A stretch of 64,000 nt of DNA from positions 124,001 to 188,000 of the forward strand of contig NZ_WNXY01000005.1 of NCBI RefSeq assembly GCF_009733815.1. The letters run 5' to 3'. The notes beneath the pieces are model-generated. The model was not told where the DNA came from, did not search any database, and saw only the letters and a list, made by a program, of their open reading frames with translations. Shown here in pieces: positions 1-9,796 of the stretch (the first letter of the stretch is position 1; each line of letters starts with the position of its first letter). Source of the DNA: Pseudactinotalea suaedae (GTDB lineage Bacteria > Actinomycetota > Actinomycetes > Actinomycetales > Beutenbergiaceae). Position numbers and translations under genes: made by a program.

Positions 1-210
1 GCGACGGTCGTGGGCCCGGTGCCGTTGCCGACGGAGAAGAACGTGTTTTGCGTCATTCGTTCGCCGCACAAGTACAAGGACAGCCGCGATCACTTCGAGA
101 TGCGGACCCACAAGCGGCTGATCGACATCATCGACCCGACGCCGAAGGCCGTGGACTCGCTCATGCGTCTCGACCTGCCGGCTGACGTCAACATCGAGAT
201 CAAGCTGTAG
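1..210 (+). CDS. rpsJ: 30S ribosomal protein S10, C-terminal part
   Basis: The frame is open from base 1 and gives about 69 residues of S10, so the start lies outside the window. S10 sits in the 30S head and also binds NusB in antitermination. The visible part contains the conserved G-P-V-P-L-P-T loop segment and the H-F-E-M-R-T-H-K-R stretch typical of the family, and ends at TAG 208-210. rplC follows after 11 bases, the first step of the standard S10 operon order. The promoter and any operon leader are upstream and not visible. Confidence 0.97.
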
Positions 211-221
211 AGGTTCGTCTC

Positions 222-890
222 ATGACTTCAACTACCACGTCCGAGCGCGCCGTCAAGGCGCTGCTGGGCACCAAGCTCGGCATGACCCAGGTGTGGGACG
301 AGGCCGGTCGGCTTCGTCCCGTCACGGTGATCGAGGTCGGCAGCAACGTCGTCACCCAGGTCAAGTCCCCGGAGACCGACGGCTACAGCTCGGTCCAGCT
401 CGCCTACGGCCAGATCGACCCGCGCAAGCTCACGCAGCCGCTGCGCGCCCGGTTCGACGCCGCCGGCATCACCCCGCGTCGCCACCTCGCCGAGGTGCGC
501 ACCTCGGACGCCGCTGAGTACAGCGTCGGCCAGGAGCTGACCGCGGAGCTGTTCGAGGCCGGAGCGGTCGTCGACGTCGTCGGCACCACCAAGGGCAAGG
601 GCACCGCCGGTGTCATGAAGCGCCACGGCTTCCACGGTGTCGGCGCCTCCCACGGTGCGCACCGCAACCACCGCAAGCCCGGCTCGATCGGTGGCGCCTC
701 GACGCCGTCGCGCGTGTTCAAGGGTCTGCGGATGGCCGGCCGCATGGGCCACGACCGCCAGACCACCCAGAACCTCACGATCCACAGCGTCGACCTCGAG
801 AAGGGCTACCTCCTCGTCGTCGGCCCGGTGCCCGGCCCGCGTGGCGGCATCGTCGTGGTCAAGACCGCTTCCAAGGGGGCCCAGCGATGA
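222..890 (+). CDS. rplC: 50S ribosomal protein L3
   Basis: L3 binds near the 3' end of 23S rRNA and is one of the first proteins in 50S assembly. The 222-residue product opens with the family's L-G-x-K-L-G-M-T-Q signature at about residues 15-23. It carries the conserved central loop [10 protein letters not shown] at about 137-146, which reaches towards the peptidyl-transferase centre. Length is normal for actinobacteria. The stop overlaps the rplD start (ATGA), so the two are probably translationally coupled. Confidence 0.98.
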   Translation: MTSTTTSERAVKALLGTKLGMTQVWDEAGRLRPVTVIEVGSNVVTQVKSPETDGYSSVQLAYGQIDPRKLTQPLRARFDAAGITPRRHLAEVRTSDAAEYSVGQELTAELFEAGAVVDVVGTTKGKGTAGVMKRHGFHGVGASHGAHRNHRKPGSIGGASTPSRVFKGLRMAGRMGHDRQTTQNLTIHSVDLEKGYLLVVGPVPGPRGGIVVVKTASKGAQR

Positions 891-1573
891 CCGCCGTCGA
901 CATCCTCGACGCCAAGGGCAGCAAGTCCGGCACCGTCGATCTGCCTGCTGAGATCTTCGACGTCCAGGCGAACGTCCCGCTGATCCACCAGGTCGTCGTC
1001 GCGCAGCTCGCTGCGGCGCGCCAGGGGACGCACAAGACCAAGAACCGCGGCGAGGTCCGCGGTGGTGGCAAGAAGCCCTACCGCCAGAAGGGCACCGGCC
1101 GCGCCCGTCAGGGCTCGACCCGTGCGCCGCAGTTCGCCGGCGGTGGCGTCGTCCACGGACCGGTCCCGCGCGACTACAGCCAGCGGACCCCCAAGAAGAT
1201 GAAGGCCGCTGCGCTCCGCGGCGCCCTGTCCGACCGCGCACGCGGCGGCAAGGTGCACGTCGTGGCCTCCTTCGTCCAGAACGAGGCTCCTTCGACGGCG
1301 GACGCACTCGCGACGCTCTCGGCACTGGCCACCTCGCGCCACGTGCTCGTCGTCGTCTCGCGAGGCGATGAGATCACCTGGAAGAGCCTGCGCAACGTCC
1401 CGAGCGTGCACCTGCTGCACCCGGACCAGCTCAACACCTACGACGTGCTCGTCTCCGACGACGTCGTGTTCACCTCGGACGCGCTCGAGACGTTCGTCGC
1501 GGGGCCGGCCACCGGCCGTTCCGTGACCGCGTCGGCCAGCTCCGCCGAGGTCGCCGAGGAGGACGCCAAGTGA
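887..1573 (+). CDS. rplD: 50S ribosomal protein L4
   Basis: L4 lines the polypeptide exit tunnel. In E. coli it also represses the S10 operon; whether it does so here cannot be judged because the leader is outside the window. The 228-residue protein has the conserved tunnel-loop region rich in G, K and R (about residues 45-85). The last 20 or so residues are a low-complexity A/S/E tail, a common actinobacterial variation. The start overlaps the rplC stop by 4 bases, and its own stop overlaps the rplW GTG start. Confidence 0.98.
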   Translation: MTAVDILDAKGSKSGTVDLPAEIFDVQANVPLIHQVVVAQLAAARQGTHKTKNRGEVRGGGKKPYRQKGTGRARQGSTRAPQFAGGGVVHGPVPRDYSQRTPKKMKAAALRGALSDRARGGKVHVVASFVQNEAPSTADALATLSALATSRHVLVVVSRGDEITWKSLRNVPSVHLLHPDQLNTYDVLVSDDVVFTSDALETFVAGPATGRSVTASASSAEVAEEDAK

Positions 1574-1869
1574 GCACCATCAAGCACCCGCACGACGTCA
1601 TCGTCGCGCCGGTCGTCTCCGAGAAGAGCTACAACCTCCTCGATGAGGGCAAGTACACCTTCCTGGTCGACCCCAGCGCCAACAAGACCGAGATCAAGCT
1701 CGCGATCGAGCAGATCTTCTCGGGCGTCAAGGTCGCGTCGGTGAACACGATCAACCGCAAGGGCAAGGCTCGTCGCACCCGCTTCGGCCTCGGCCGTCGT
1801 AAGGACACCAAGCGCGCCATCGTGACGCTGCGCGAGGGCACCATCGACATCTTCGGCGGAGCCGGCTGA
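1570..1869 (+). CDS. rplW: 50S ribosomal protein L23
   Basis: L23 sits at the exit of the peptide tunnel and is a docking site for trigger factor and SRP. The 99-residue product shows the family pattern: P-V-V-S-E-K-S-Y near the N-terminus, then the A-N-K-T-E-I-K-x-A-I-E segment and an R/K-rich loop. Translation starts at GTG 1570 inside the rplD stop (GTGA), again indicating coupling. Size is typical. Confidence 0.97.
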   Translation: MSTIKHPHDVIVAPVVSEKSYNLLDEGKYTFLVDPSANKTEIKLAIEQIFSGVKVASVNTINRKGKARRTRFGLGRRKDTKRAIVTLREGTIDIFGGAG

Positions 1870-1902
1870 GCCGGGCTGCGCGAGAGGTAGAGGAACAGAT
1901 CA

Positions 1903-2733
<831 letters not shown>

Positions 2734-2747
2734 GGAGCAGCCCAGAC

Positions 2748-3029
2748 ATGCCTCGCAGCCTGAAGAAGGGCCCCTTCGTCGACGGCCACCTGCAGAAGAA
2801 GGTGGACGTTCAGAACGAGAAGGGCACCAAGACCGTCATCAAGACCTGGTCCCGCCGGTCGGTCATCACCCCCGACTTCCTGGGGCACACCTTTGCGGTG
2901 CACGACGGCCGCAAGCACGTCCCGGTGTTCGTCACCGAGGCGATGGTGGGCCACAAGCTGGGCGAGTTCGCCCCCACCCGCACCTTCCGCGGGCACGAGA
3001 AGGACGACCGGAAGGCGCGGCGCCGCTGA
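2748..3029 (+). CDS. rpsS: 30S ribosomal protein S19
   Basis: S19 forms a complex with S13 in the 30S head near the A site. The 93-residue sequence begins with the universal [10 protein letters not shown] motif and has the conserved H-x-G-R-K-H-V-P-V segment. The start is supported by AAGGAG about 10 bases upstream of ATG 2748. A 56-base gap without visible structure separates it from rplV. Confidence 0.98.
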   Translation: MPRSLKKGPFVDGHLQKKVDVQNEKGTKTVIKTWSRRSVITPDFLGHTFAVHDGRKHVPVFVTEAMVGHKLGEFAPTRTFRGHEKDDRKARRR

Positions 3030-3085
3030 CGCGGCTGCCGTACCGACCGATACGTAGACGTCGAACAGACAAGTAAGGACACACG

Positions 3086-3460
3086 ATGGAAGCCAAGGCG
3101 CAGGCGCGGTTCGTGCGTGTGACGCCCCAGAAGGCCCGGCGCGTGGTTGACACGATCCGGGGCAAGGGTGCGTCCGACGTGATCACGCAGCTGCGGTTCG
3201 CTCCGCAGGCGGCCGCTGAGCCGGTCCGCAAGCTGGTGGAGAGCGCGATCGCTAACGCACGCGTGAAGGCGGACCAGGCCTCGGAGCGGTTCGACGAGGG
3301 CGACCTCGTCATCGCTGAGGCGTTCGTCGACGAGGGGCCGACCCTCAAGCGGTTCCGTCCTCGTGCGCAGGGTCGTGCGAGCCAGATTCTCAAGCGCACC
3401 AGCCACATCACCGTGATCGTGGCCGATGCCAGTGGCAAGATCTCTGAAGGGGGTCGCTGA
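3086..3460 (+). CDS. rplV: 50S ribosomal protein L22
   Basis: L22 contacts all domains of 23S rRNA and, with L4, forms the exit-tunnel constriction; its beta-hairpin is a site of macrolide-resistance changes in other bacteria. The 124-residue product carries the conserved [10 protein letters not shown] start and the hairpin segment [15 protein letters not shown] at about residues 88-102. A clear TAAGGA ribosome-binding site precedes ATG 3086. rpsC follows after two bases. Confidence 0.98.
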   Translation: MEAKAQARFVRVTPQKARRVVDTIRGKGASDVITQLRFAPQAAAEPVRKLVESAIANARVKADQASERFDEGDLVIAEAFVDEGPTLKRFRPRAQGRASQILKRTSHITVIVADASGKISEGGR

Positions 3461-3462
3461 CC

Positions 3463-4308
3463 ATGGGTCAGAAAGTCAACCCGCACGGTTACCGCCTCGG
3501 TATCACGACCGACCACCGCACGCGGTGGTTCGCCGACAGCACCAAGGTCGGGCAGCGATACCGCGACTACGTGAACGAGGACGTGCAGATCCGCAAGCTC
3601 ATGTCCACGGGCCTCGAGCGCGCGGGCATCGCGAAGGTCGAGATCGAGCGCACGCGTGACCGCGTCCGCATCGACCTGCACACCGCCCGCCCGGGCATCG
3701 TCATCGGGCGCCGCGGCGCCGAGGCCGACCGCCTGCGCGGTGAGCTGGAGAAGCTCACCGGCAAGCAGGTGCAGCTCAACATCCTCGAGGTCAAGAACCC
3801 TGAGGTCGACGCCCAGCTGGTCGCGCAGGGCATCGCCGAGCAGCTCGCCTCGCGCGTCTCGTTCCGTCGTGCGATGCGCAAGGGCATCCAGTCGGCTCAG
3901 CGCGCCGGTGCCAAGGGCATCAAGGTGCAGGTCGCCGGCCGCCTCGGTGGCGCGGAGATGAGCCGCCAGGAGTTCTACCGCGAGGGTCGGGTGCCGCTGC
4001 ACACGCTCCGCGCGAACATCGACTACGGCTTCTTCGAGGCCCGCACCACCTTCGGCCGCATCGGCGTGAAGGTCTGGGTCTACAAGGGCGACATGACCGA
4101 GCGCGAGTACGCGCAGCAGCAGGCGACTGCCGCTCCGCGTCAGCGCCGCAACGACCGTGGCGAGCGTGGCGGAGCCGGCGGTGCGCGCGGCCCTCGTCGC
4201 GAGGACGCCGCTCCCGCAGCTGCGCAGGAGTCCGCTCCGGCAGAGGACGTCGTCACGGCGTCCGCCCCGGCAGTGACCGCTGCCCCGACGTCAGAGACGG
4301 AGGCCTGA
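3463..4308 (+). CDS. rpsC: 30S ribosomal protein S3
   Basis: S3 lies at the mRNA entry channel and has helicase-like functions with S4 and S5. The N-terminal KH type II domain shows the [12 protein letters not shown] loop (about residues 72-83). The C-terminal S3 domain ends near residue 210. The remaining 70 or so residues are an A/P/R/E-rich, probably disordered extension, a common actinobacterial feature, which makes the protein 281 residues long. It is followed after 3 bases by rplP. Confidence 0.98.
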   Translation: MGQKVNPHGYRLGITTDHRTRWFADSTKVGQRYRDYVNEDVQIRKLMSTGLERAGIAKVEIERTRDRVRIDLHTARPGIVIGRRGAEADRLRGELEKLTGKQVQLNILEVKNPEVDAQLVAQGIAEQLASRVSFRRAMRKGIQSAQRAGAKGIKVQVAGRLGGAEMSRQEFYREGRVPLHTLRANIDYGFFEARTTFGRIGVKVWVYKGDMTEREYAQQQATAAPRQRRNDRGERGGAGGARGPRREDAAPAAAQESAPAEDVVTASAPAVTAAPTSETEA

Positions 4309-4311
4309 GCC

Positions 4312-4728
4312 ATGCTCATCCCCCGGCGGACCAAGCACCGCAAGCAGCACCACCCGAAGCGCACCGGTCAGGCATCGGGCGGCACCACGATCTCCTTCGG
4401 CGACTACGGCATCCAGGCCATCGAGCCCGCCTACGTCACCAACCGGCAGATCGAGGCCGCGCGTATCGCGATGACCCGTCACATCAAGCGTGGCGGAAAG
4501 GTCTGGATCAACATCTTCCCGGACCGCCCGCTCACCAAGAAGCCGGCTGAGACCCGCATGGGTTCCGGCAAGGGTTCACCCGAGTGGTGGATCGCCAACG
4601 TCAAGCCCGGCCGGGTCATGTTCGAGCTGGCCGGTGTCGATGAAGAGCTTGCTCGCGAGGCCATGCGCCGCGCGCAGCACAAGCTCCCGATGAAGACGCG
4701 GTTCGTGAGCCGCGAAGGTGGTGAGTGA
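4312..4728 (+). CDS. rplP: 50S ribosomal protein L16
   Basis: L16 organises the A-site tRNA region of the 50S subunit. The 138-residue protein starts [11 protein letters not shown] and has the conserved [20 protein letters not shown] core (about residues 69-88). Length and spacing are standard, with rpmC following after 3 bases in the usual rpsC-rplP-rpmC-rpsQ order. Confidence 0.98.
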   Translation: MLIPRRTKHRKQHHPKRTGQASGGTTISFGDYGIQAIEPAYVTNRQIEAARIAMTRHIKRGGKVWINIFPDRPLTKKPAETRMGSGKGSPEWWIANVKPGRVMFELAGVDEELAREAMRRAQHKLPMKTRFVSREGGE

Positions 4729-4731
4729 GAG

Positions 4732-4974
4732 ATGGCGATCGGTTCCCAGGAGCTTGCTGTCTCCGAGCTCGACGGCATGACGTCGGAGCTGCTGATGGCG
4801 GAGCTCAAGAAGACCAAGAACGAGCTGTTCAACCTGCGTTTCTCCTCTGCCACCGGGCAGCTGGAGGACCACGGCCGGCTCAAGGCGGTGCGCCGCGACA
4901 TCGCGCGCATCTACACGATCCTGCGCGAGCGTGAGCTCGGCATCCGCACCGCGCCGACCGTGGACGCGAAGTGA
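4732..4974 (+). CDS. rpmC: 50S ribosomal protein L29
   Basis: L29 is a small helical protein at the tunnel exit next to L23, contributing to chaperone and SRP docking. The 80-residue product has the family features E-L-x-x-E-L-x-x-x-K-x-E-L-F-N-L-R-F and a basic helix ending R-R-D-I-A-R-I-Y-T. It has a somewhat longer N-terminus than the E. coli protein, as in many actinobacteria. Confidence 0.97.
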   Translation: MAIGSQELAVSELDGMTSELLMAELKKTKNELFNLRFSSATGQLEDHGRLKAVRRDIARIYTILRERELGIRTAPTVDAK

Positions 4975-4985
4975 GCGAGGACAAC

Positions 4986-5285
4986 ATGGCAAGCAACACT
5001 GTTGAGAGCACCGACAGCGTGGCCACGGCCTCGCAGCGGCCCGACCGCAAGGTCCGCCGCGGCTACGTCGTGAGCGACAAGATGGACAAGACGGTCGTCG
5101 TCGAGGTGCAGGACCGCGTCAAGCACGCCCTGTACGGCAAGGTGCTGCGCCGCAACTCGCGCGTCAAGGCGCACGACGAGGCCAACGAGGTCGGCGTCGG
5201 TGACCTCGTCCTGATCCAGGAGACCCGCCCGCTGTCCGCGACCAAGCGGTGGCGCGTCGTGGAGATCCTCGAGAAGGCCAAGTAA
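4986..5285 (+). CDS. rpsQ: 30S ribosomal protein S17
   Basis: S17 is an OB-fold primary 16S rRNA-binding protein. The conserved core ([16 protein letters not shown]) begins about 20 residues in, after a low-complexity N-terminus. I chose ATG 4986 because GAGG (4977-4980) lies 5 bases upstream. An in-frame GTG at 4971 overlapping the rpmC stop would add five residues but has no clear ribosome-binding site. From ATG 4986 the product is 99 residues. Confidence 0.93.
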   Translation: MASNTVESTDSVATASQRPDRKVRRGYVVSDKMDKTVVVEVQDRVKHALYGKVLRRNSRVKAHDEANEVGVGDLVLIQETRPLSATKRWRVVEILEKAK

Positions 5286-5324
5286 GCCCCGCGCGGGCCC
5301 ATAGACCAACACCGTTCGGCAAGG

Positions 5325-5342
5325 CTCGTGCGAGAGCACGAG
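5325..5342 (+). promoter_or_regulatory. Hairpin with GAGA tetraloop between rpsQ and rplN
   Basis: In the 82-base gap between S17 and L14 there is a perfect 7-bp stem CTCGTGC/GCACGAG closed by a GAGA (GNRA-type) loop. It lies 25 bases before the rplN start. In E. coli the S10 and spc operons are separated at this same gene junction, so the element could mark an operon boundary, a processing site or a protein-binding site. No T-run follows, so it does not look like a simple terminator. Confidence 0.5.
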
Positions 5343-5367
5343 AACCGGCACGACAAGGAGTGAAGAC

Positions 5368-5736
5368 ATGATTCAGCAGGAGTCGCGACTCAAGGTCGCC
5401 GACAACACGGGTGCCAAGGAGATTCTCTGCATCCGTGTGCTCGGCGGCTCTGGCCGTCGCTACGCCGGCATCGGCGACACGATTGTCGCCACCGTCAAGG
5501 ACGCAATCCCTGGCGGCAACGTCAAGAAGGGCGACGTCGTCAAGGCCGTCGTCGTGCGCACCAGCAAGGAGCGCCGCCGTCCCGACGGTTCCTACATCCG
5601 TTTCGACGAGAACGCAGCCGTCATCCTCAAGGCTGACGGCGAGCCGCGCGGCACGCGCATCTTCGGCCCCGTGGGCCGCGAGCTGCGCGACAAGCGGTTC
5701 ATGCGCATCGTCTCGCTGGCACCGGAGGTGCTCTGA
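5368..5736 (+). CDS. rplN: 50S ribosomal protein L14
   Basis: L14 binds 23S rRNA at the subunit interface and is the target of the silencing factor RsfS. The 122-residue product is full length, starting [18 protein letters not shown] and keeping the conserved I-R-F-D-E-N-A-A-V segment. A strong AAGGAG site precedes ATG 5368. It begins the spc-type part of the cluster. Confidence 0.98.
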   Translation: MIQQESRLKVADNTGAKEILCIRVLGGSGRRYAGIGDTIVATVKDAIPGGNVKKGDVVKAVVVRTSKERRRPDGSYIRFDENAAVILKADGEPRGTRIFGPVGRELRDKRFMRIVSLAPEVL

Positions 5737-5739
5737 GCC

Positions 5740-6078
5740 ATGGCCAAGATCAAGAAGGGCGACCTCGTCGTCGTCATCGCCGGCCGTGACAAGGGCCAGC
5801 AGGGCCGCGTCCTGGAGGTCCGCGAGGACAACCGTCTGGTCGTCGAGGGCGTGCAGCGCGTGAAGCGTCACACCAAGGTGGCGCAGAGCCAGCGCGGCAC
5901 CCGCACCGGCGGCATCGAGACCGTCGAGGCCCCGATCCACGTCAGCAACGTCATGCTCGTCGACGCCGAGACCAAGCGCGGTACCCGGGTCGGCTACCGC
6001 TCCGAGCAGGTCGAGCGCGACGGTCGCACTAAGACCCAGCGGGTCCGTGTGGCCCGGCGCTCCGGTAAGGACATCTGA
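5740..6078 (+). CDS. rplX: 50S ribosomal protein L24
   Basis: L24 is an assembly initiator of the 50S subunit located near the tunnel exit. The N-terminal KOW motif is clear ([17 protein letters not shown] at residues 3-19). The 112-residue length is normal for the group. The stop overlaps the rplE start by one base (TGATG). Confidence 0.97.
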   Translation: MAKIKKGDLVVVIAGRDKGQQGRVLEVREDNRLVVEGVQRVKRHTKVAQSQRGTRTGGIETVEAPIHVSNVMLVDAETKRGTRVGYRSEQVERDGRTKTQRVRVARRSGKDI

Positions 6079-6665
6079 TGACCACCACCGAGATCAACGA
6101 GACCGAGCGCGCGCCCAAGATCGCGCCGCGCCTGAAGTCGGTCTACCGCGAGACGATCGCTCCTGCCCTGCGGGAGGAGTTCGGTCACACCAACCCCCAC
6201 CAGGTCGCCGGCCTCGTCAAGGTCGTCGTCAACATGGGTGTCGGTGACGCGGCTCGGGACTCGAAGCTGATCGAGGGCGCGGTTCGTGACCTCACGCTGA
6301 TCAGCGGCCAAAAGCCCGTCGTCACCAAGGCGCGCAAGTCGATCGCGCAGTTCAAGCTCCGTGAGGGGCAGCCGATCGGCACGCACGTGACGCTGCGCGG
6401 CGACCACATGTGGGAGTTCCTGGACCGGCTGCTCAGCTTCGCGCTGCCCCGCATCCGTGACTTCCGCGGCCTGTCGCCCAAGCAGTTCGACGGCAACGGC
6501 AACTACACCTTCGGCCTCAACGAGCAGTCGATGTTCCACGAGATCGACCAGGACAGCATCGACCGGGTCCGCGGCATGGACATCACCGTCGTGACCACGG
6601 CCACCACCGACGACGAGGGCCGCTCGCTGCTCCGCCGTCTCGGCTTCCCCTTCAAGGAGAACTGA
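6078..6665 (+). CDS. rplE: 50S ribosomal protein L5
   Basis: L5 binds 5S rRNA and contacts P-site tRNA. The 195-residue protein has the conserved V-V-V-N-M-G-V-G-D segment, the [13 protein letters not shown] region and the T-F-G-L-N-E-Q element. Its N-terminus has a short charged extension ([10 protein letters not shown]) seen in other actinobacteria. It overlaps rplX by one base and is one base upstream of the S14 gene. Confidence 0.97.
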   Translation: MTTTEINETERAPKIAPRLKSVYRETIAPALREEFGHTNPHQVAGLVKVVVNMGVGDAARDSKLIEGAVRDLTLISGQKPVVTKARKSIAQFKLREGQPIGTHVTLRGDHMWEFLDRLLSFALPRIRDFRGLSPKQFDGNGNYTFGLNEQSMFHEIDQDSIDRVRGMDITVVTTATTDDEGRSLLRRLGFPFKEN

Positions 6666-6666
6666 C

Positions 6667-6852
6667 ATGGCCAAGACCGCGCTGATCCAGAAGGCGAACC
6701 GCAAGCCCAAGTTCGGGGTGCGCGCCTACACCCGGTGCAACCGGTGCGGACGTCCGCACGCGGTGTACCGCAAGTTCGGCCTGTGCCGAGTGTGCCTGCG
6801 GGAGATGGCCCTTGCGGGCGAGCTCCCGGGCGTGACCAAGAGCAGCTGGTAA
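6667..6852 (+). CDS. rpsZ: 30S ribosomal protein S14, zinc-binding (type Z)
   Basis: This is the short 61-residue S14 of the 30S head. The zinc-ribbon cysteines are all present: C24-x2-C27 and C40-x2-C43. That makes it the zinc-dependent form; many actinobacteria keep a cysteine-free paralogue elsewhere for zinc starvation, which is not visible here. It lies one base after rplE. Confidence 0.97.
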   Translation: MAKTALIQKANRKPKFGVRAYTRCNRCGRPHAVYRKFGLCRVCLREMALAGELPGVTKSSW

Positions 6853-6877
6853 ATCGACGTCGTAGGTCCGCGAAGGA

Positions 6878-6892
6878 CACCGCGATGCGGTG
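6878..6892 (+). promoter_or_regulatory. Small hairpin in the rpsZ-rpsH gap
   Basis: The 77-base gap before the S8 gene contains a 6-bp perfect stem CACCGC/GCGGTG with a GAT loop. S8 autoregulates the spc operon in E. coli through an mRNA hairpin, but that site is at the rplX-rplE junction. I see no sequence match to the S8 target here, so a regulatory role is only inferred from position. Confidence 0.35.
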
Positions 6893-6929
6893 CCGAGTGG
6901 AAACCCCGACGAGGAAGGGCTGAGGCCCG

Positions 6930-7328
6930 ATGACAATGACAGACCCGATCGCCGACATGTTGACGCGCTTGCGCAACGCGAACTCGGCGTACCACGAGAC
7001 GGTGTCGATGCCGTTCTCCAAGTTGAAGTCGCACATCGCGGAGATCCTCCAGGCGGAGGGCTACATCGCCTCCTGGACGGTCGCTGACGCCGAGGTGGGA
7101 AAGACGCTGACCCTGAACCTCAAGTTCGGGCCGAACCGTGAGCGCTCGCTCGCGGGGGTGCGGCGGATCTCCAAGCCCGGTCTGCGCGTGTACGCAAAGT
7201 CCACCAACCTGCCCAAGGTGCTCGGCGGCCTCGGCGTGGCGATCCTGTCCACGTCCTCCGGTCTGCTGACTGACCGGCAGGCGACCAAGAAGGGCGTGGG
7301 TGGGGAAGTCCTCGCCTACGTCTGGTAA
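6930..7328 (+). CDS. rpsH: 30S ribosomal protein S8
   Basis: S8 binds the central domain of 16S rRNA. The 132-residue product begins [18 protein letters not shown] and ends with the conserved G-L-L-T-D-R-Q-A[14 protein letters not shown]. Two ATGs six bases apart (6930 and 6936) are possible starts; GAGGAAGGGC upstream serves either. Confidence 0.97.
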   Translation: MTMTDPIADMLTRLRNANSAYHETVSMPFSKLKSHIAEILQAEGYIASWTVADAEVGKTLTLNLKFGPNRERSLAGVRRISKPGLRVYAKSTNLPKVLGGLGVAILSTSSGLLTDRQATKKGVGGEVLAYVW

Positions 7329-7339
7329 GGGAGGCAGAT

Positions 7340-7879
7340 ATGTCGCGCATCGGCAAGATCCCGGTGACCGTGCCCTCCGGCGTGGACGTCACGATCGACG
7401 GCGCCGCCGTCACGGTCAAGGGCCCCAAGGGGACCCTGTCCCACACCATCCCCGCGCCCATCGTGGTCGACTTCGGAGACGAAGGCGCCCTGGTGGTGAC
7501 GCGTCCGAACGACGAGCGGGAGTCCCGCTCGCTCCACGGTCTGACCCGCACGCTGCTGGCGAACCTCGTCACCGGCGTGACCGAGGGCTACGTGAAGAAG
7601 CTCGAGATCGTCGGTACCGGTTACCGCGTCGTCTCCAAGGGTGACTCCCTGGAGTTCGCGCTCGGTTTCTCGCACCCGGTCGTCGTCGCCGCCCCCGAGG
7701 GCATCTCCTTCACCGTGGAGAGCCCCACCAAGTTCTCCGTGGCCGGCATCGACAAGCAGCAGGTCGGTGAGGTCGCCGCGAACATCAGGAAGATCCGCAA
7801 GCCCGAGCCCTACAAGGGCAAGGGCGTGCGGTACGCGGGCGAGCAGGTCCGCCGCAAGGTCGGAAAGGCTGGTAAGTAG
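7340..7879 (+). CDS. rplF: 50S ribosomal protein L6
   Basis: L6 lies near the sarcin-ricin loop and factor-binding site. The 179-residue protein contains two related beta-alpha repeats and ends with the conserved [13 protein letters not shown] segment. AGGGAGG upstream gives a strong ribosome-binding site. rplR follows after two bases. Confidence 0.98.
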   Translation: MSRIGKIPVTVPSGVDVTIDGAAVTVKGPKGTLSHTIPAPIVVDFGDEGALVVTRPNDERESRSLHGLTRTLLANLVTGVTEGYVKKLEIVGTGYRVVSKGDSLEFALGFSHPVVVAAPEGISFTVESPTKFSVAGIDKQQVGEVAANIRKIRKPEPYKGKGVRYAGEQVRRKVGKAGK

Positions 7880-7881
7880 CC

Positions 7882-8262
7882 ATGGCTGGTATCAAGGGCG
7901 TCCGTACCAACGGAGGACGTCGCACCGCGCGTGCGCGTCGACACCTGCGGCTGCGCAAGCGGATCACCGGCACGCCGGAGCGTCCCCGCTTGGTCGTCAA
8001 CCGCAGCTCGCGCCACATGGTCGCGCAGCTGGTGGACGACACCACCGGCACGACGGTCGCATCGGCCTCGACCCTGGAGGCCGACATCCGTTCGGTCGAG
8101 GGTGTCAAGACCGACAAGGCACGCCGCGTCGGCGAGCTGGTCGCGGAGCGGGCCGTCAAGGCCGGCGTGACCGCCGCTGTCTTCGACCGGGGCGGCAACG
8201 CCTACCACGGTCGTGTGGCTGCTGTGGCCGACGGTGCTCGCGAGAAGGGCCTCGCCCTGTGA
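7882..8262 (+). CDS. rplR: 50S ribosomal protein L18
   Basis: L18 binds 5S rRNA together with L5 and brings it to the 50S subunit. The 126-residue product has the conserved [12 protein letters not shown] segment and the C-terminal [12 protein letters not shown] motif. It starts two bases after rplF, within the same transcription unit. Confidence 0.98.
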   Translation: MAGIKGVRTNGGRRTARARRHLRLRKRITGTPERPRLVVNRSSRHMVAQLVDDTTGTTVASASTLEADIRSVEGVKTDKARRVGELVAERAVKAGVTAAVFDRGGNAYHGRVAAVADGAREKGLAL

Positions 8263-8296
8263 GCATCTCGAAGAACGTCAACGAGCAAAGGAACGC

Positions 8297-8986
8297 ATGA
8301 TGGCTGCTCCGCAGCGTGGAGGCCGCACCGGCGGCCCGAGCACCGGCACCGCCGGCGGCGGCGACCGCAACGAGCGCTCCGGCGACCGCAACGACCGGCG
8401 CGGCGGGCGTGGCGGCGACCGTCGTCGTGACGAGGCTCCGGCGAGCAACTACGTCGAGCGCGTCGTGACGATCAACCGCGTGTCCAAGGTCGTCAAGGGT
8501 GGTCGACGCTTCAGCTTCACGGCGCTGGTCGTCGTCGGCGACGGCGACGGCACGGTCGGCGTGGGCTACGGCAAGGCCAAGGAGGTGCCCGCGGCGATCG
8601 CCAAGGGTGTCGAGGAGGCCAAGAAGAACTTCTTCAAGGTGCCCCGTATCCAGAACACGATCCCGCACCCCGTCCTGGGTGAGGCAGCGGCCGGCGTGGT
8701 GTTCCTGCGCCCCGCCAGCCCCGGTACCGGAGTTATCGCCGGTGGCCCGGTGCGCGCCGTCCTGGACTGCGCCGGGATCCACGACGTGCTGAGCAAGTCG
8801 CTCGGCTCGACCAACGCGATCAACATCGTCCACGCCACCGCTCAGGCGCTCCGCAACCTGGAGCAGCCGGAGGCGGTCGCCGCTCGTCGTGGTCTCGCGC
8901 TGGAGGACGTCGCTCCGGCGGCGCTGCTCCGGGCGCAGGCCGCCGGCCGGGCGGCCAAGGCTGAGAAGGAGGCTGTGGCGTCATGA
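8297..8986 (+). CDS. rpsE: 30S ribosomal protein S5
   Basis: S5 acts in translational fidelity and mRNA unwinding at the entry channel. The S5 N-domain (dsRNA-binding-like) is at about residues 54-120 with the [14 protein letters not shown] segment. The first 50 or so residues are a G/R/D-rich extension. The frame is open further upstream, but ATGATG at 8297-8302 preceded by AAAGGA is the clear start; earlier candidates lie inside rplR. The 229-residue product overlaps rpmD by 4 bases. Confidence 0.96.
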   Translation: MMAAPQRGGRTGGPSTGTAGGGDRNERSGDRNDRRGGRGGDRRRDEAPASNYVERVVTINRVSKVVKGGRRFSFTALVVVGDGDGTVGVGYGKAKEVPAAIAKGVEEAKKNFFKVPRIQNTIPHPVLGEAAAGVVFLRPASPGTGVIAGGPVRAVLDCAGIHDVLSKSLGSTNAINIVHATAQALRNLEQPEAVAARRGLALEDVAPAALLRAQAAGRAAKAEKEAVAS

Positions 8987-9168
8987 CCCAGCTCAAGGTG
9001 ACCCAGACGAAGTCGGGCATCGGCGGCAAGCAGAACCAGCGCGCCTCGCTGCGCTCGCTCGGTCTCAAGCGCGTCGGTCAGACTGTCGTGATCGAGGACC
9101 GTCCCGAGTTCCGTGGGATGGTCAACACGGTGGCGCACCTCGTCGCCGTCGAGGAAGTCGAGGACTGA
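8983..9168 (+). CDS. rpmD: 50S ribosomal protein L30
   Basis: L30 is a 61-residue 23S rRNA-binding protein. The conserved pattern Q[22 protein letters not shown] is intact. The ATG overlaps the rpsE stop (ATGA). rplO follows after one base, the usual rpsE-rpmD-rplO arrangement. Confidence 0.97.
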   Translation: MTQLKVTQTKSGIGGKQNQRASLRSLGLKRVGQTVVIEDRPEFRGMVNTVAHLVAVEEVED

Positions 9169-9169
9169 C

Positions 9170-9679
9170 ATGGCTACCAAGGACACGTCCGAGGAGACCA
9201 CCAAGAAGACCGCTGCGGCGCCGTCGGGTGGTGGGAGCTCTCTGAAGGTCCACCACCTGCGTCCTGCCCCCGGTGCCCACACCCGCAAGATCCGCGTGGG
9301 TCGCGGTGAGGGCGGCAAGCGGGGCAAGACCGCCGGTCGCGGTACCAAGGGCACGAAGGCTCGCTACCAGGTCCCCGCAGGTTTCGAGGGTGGTCAGACC
9401 CCCCTCCACATGCGGCTGCCGAAGCTGCGCGGGTTCAAGAACCCGTTCCGCGTCACGTTCCAGGTCGTGAACCTGGACAAGCTGAGCGAGCTCTACCCCG
9501 ATGGCGGCACCGTCAGCGTCGAGGACCTCGTGTCCAAGGGTGCTGTGCGCGCCGGCCACAAGGTCAAGGTGCTCGGCACGGGTGACGTCAGCGTCAAGCT
9601 CGACGTCACCGCCGATGCGTTCTCGGCCTCGGCGAAGGACAAGATCGTCGCCGCTGGTGGGACCACCTCCCAGATCTGA
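9170..9679 (+). CDS. rplO: 50S ribosomal protein L15
   Basis: L15 is a late-assembly 50S protein. The conserved H-x-L-R-P-A-P-G-A segment starts at about residue 25, followed by the G-R-G[15 protein letters not shown] basic region. ATG 9170, two bases after the rpmD stop codon begins its last codon's end, gives a 169-residue protein. A longer in-frame start at 9113 would lie inside rpmD and is unlikely. The N-terminal 24 residues are a charged extension. Confidence 0.96.
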   Translation: MATKDTSEETTKKTAAAPSGGGSSLKVHHLRPAPGAHTRKIRVGRGEGGKRGKTAGRGTKGTKARYQVPAGFEGGQTPLHMRLPKLRGFKNPFRVTFQVVNLDKLSELYPDGGTVSVEDLVSKGAVRAGHKVKVLGTGDVSVKLDVTADAFSASAKDKIVAAGGTTSQI

Positions 9680-9684
9680 GCCCG

Positions 9685-9718
9685 ACGGCGGGGCGGCCTC
9701 CTCGAGGCCCCCCGCCGT
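9685..9718 (+). terminator. Hairpin between rplO and secY, possible terminator or attenuator
   Basis: A long stem pairs 9685-9700 with 9704-9718: ACGGCGGGG/CCCCGCCGT continued by GGCCTC/GAGGCC, with one bulged C and a CTC loop. It is followed by TTCTC. It lies six bases after the L15 stop, so it can end or thin out transcription of the ribosomal genes before secY. A second small stem (GGGTCG/CGACCC, 9730-9745) follows. Confidence 0.6.
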
Positions 9719-9796
9719 TTCTCGGGTTAGGGTCGGTGCCGACCCCATCGCCACCCAGCCAAGTCCCGCTGCTGGGACCACGCCGCAGGAGGATCA

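Noticed and set aside
8213-8296. Upstream extension of rpsE
   Set aside because: It lies in the end of rplR and the gap, has no similarity to S5, and a clear ribosome-binding site precedes ATG 8297.
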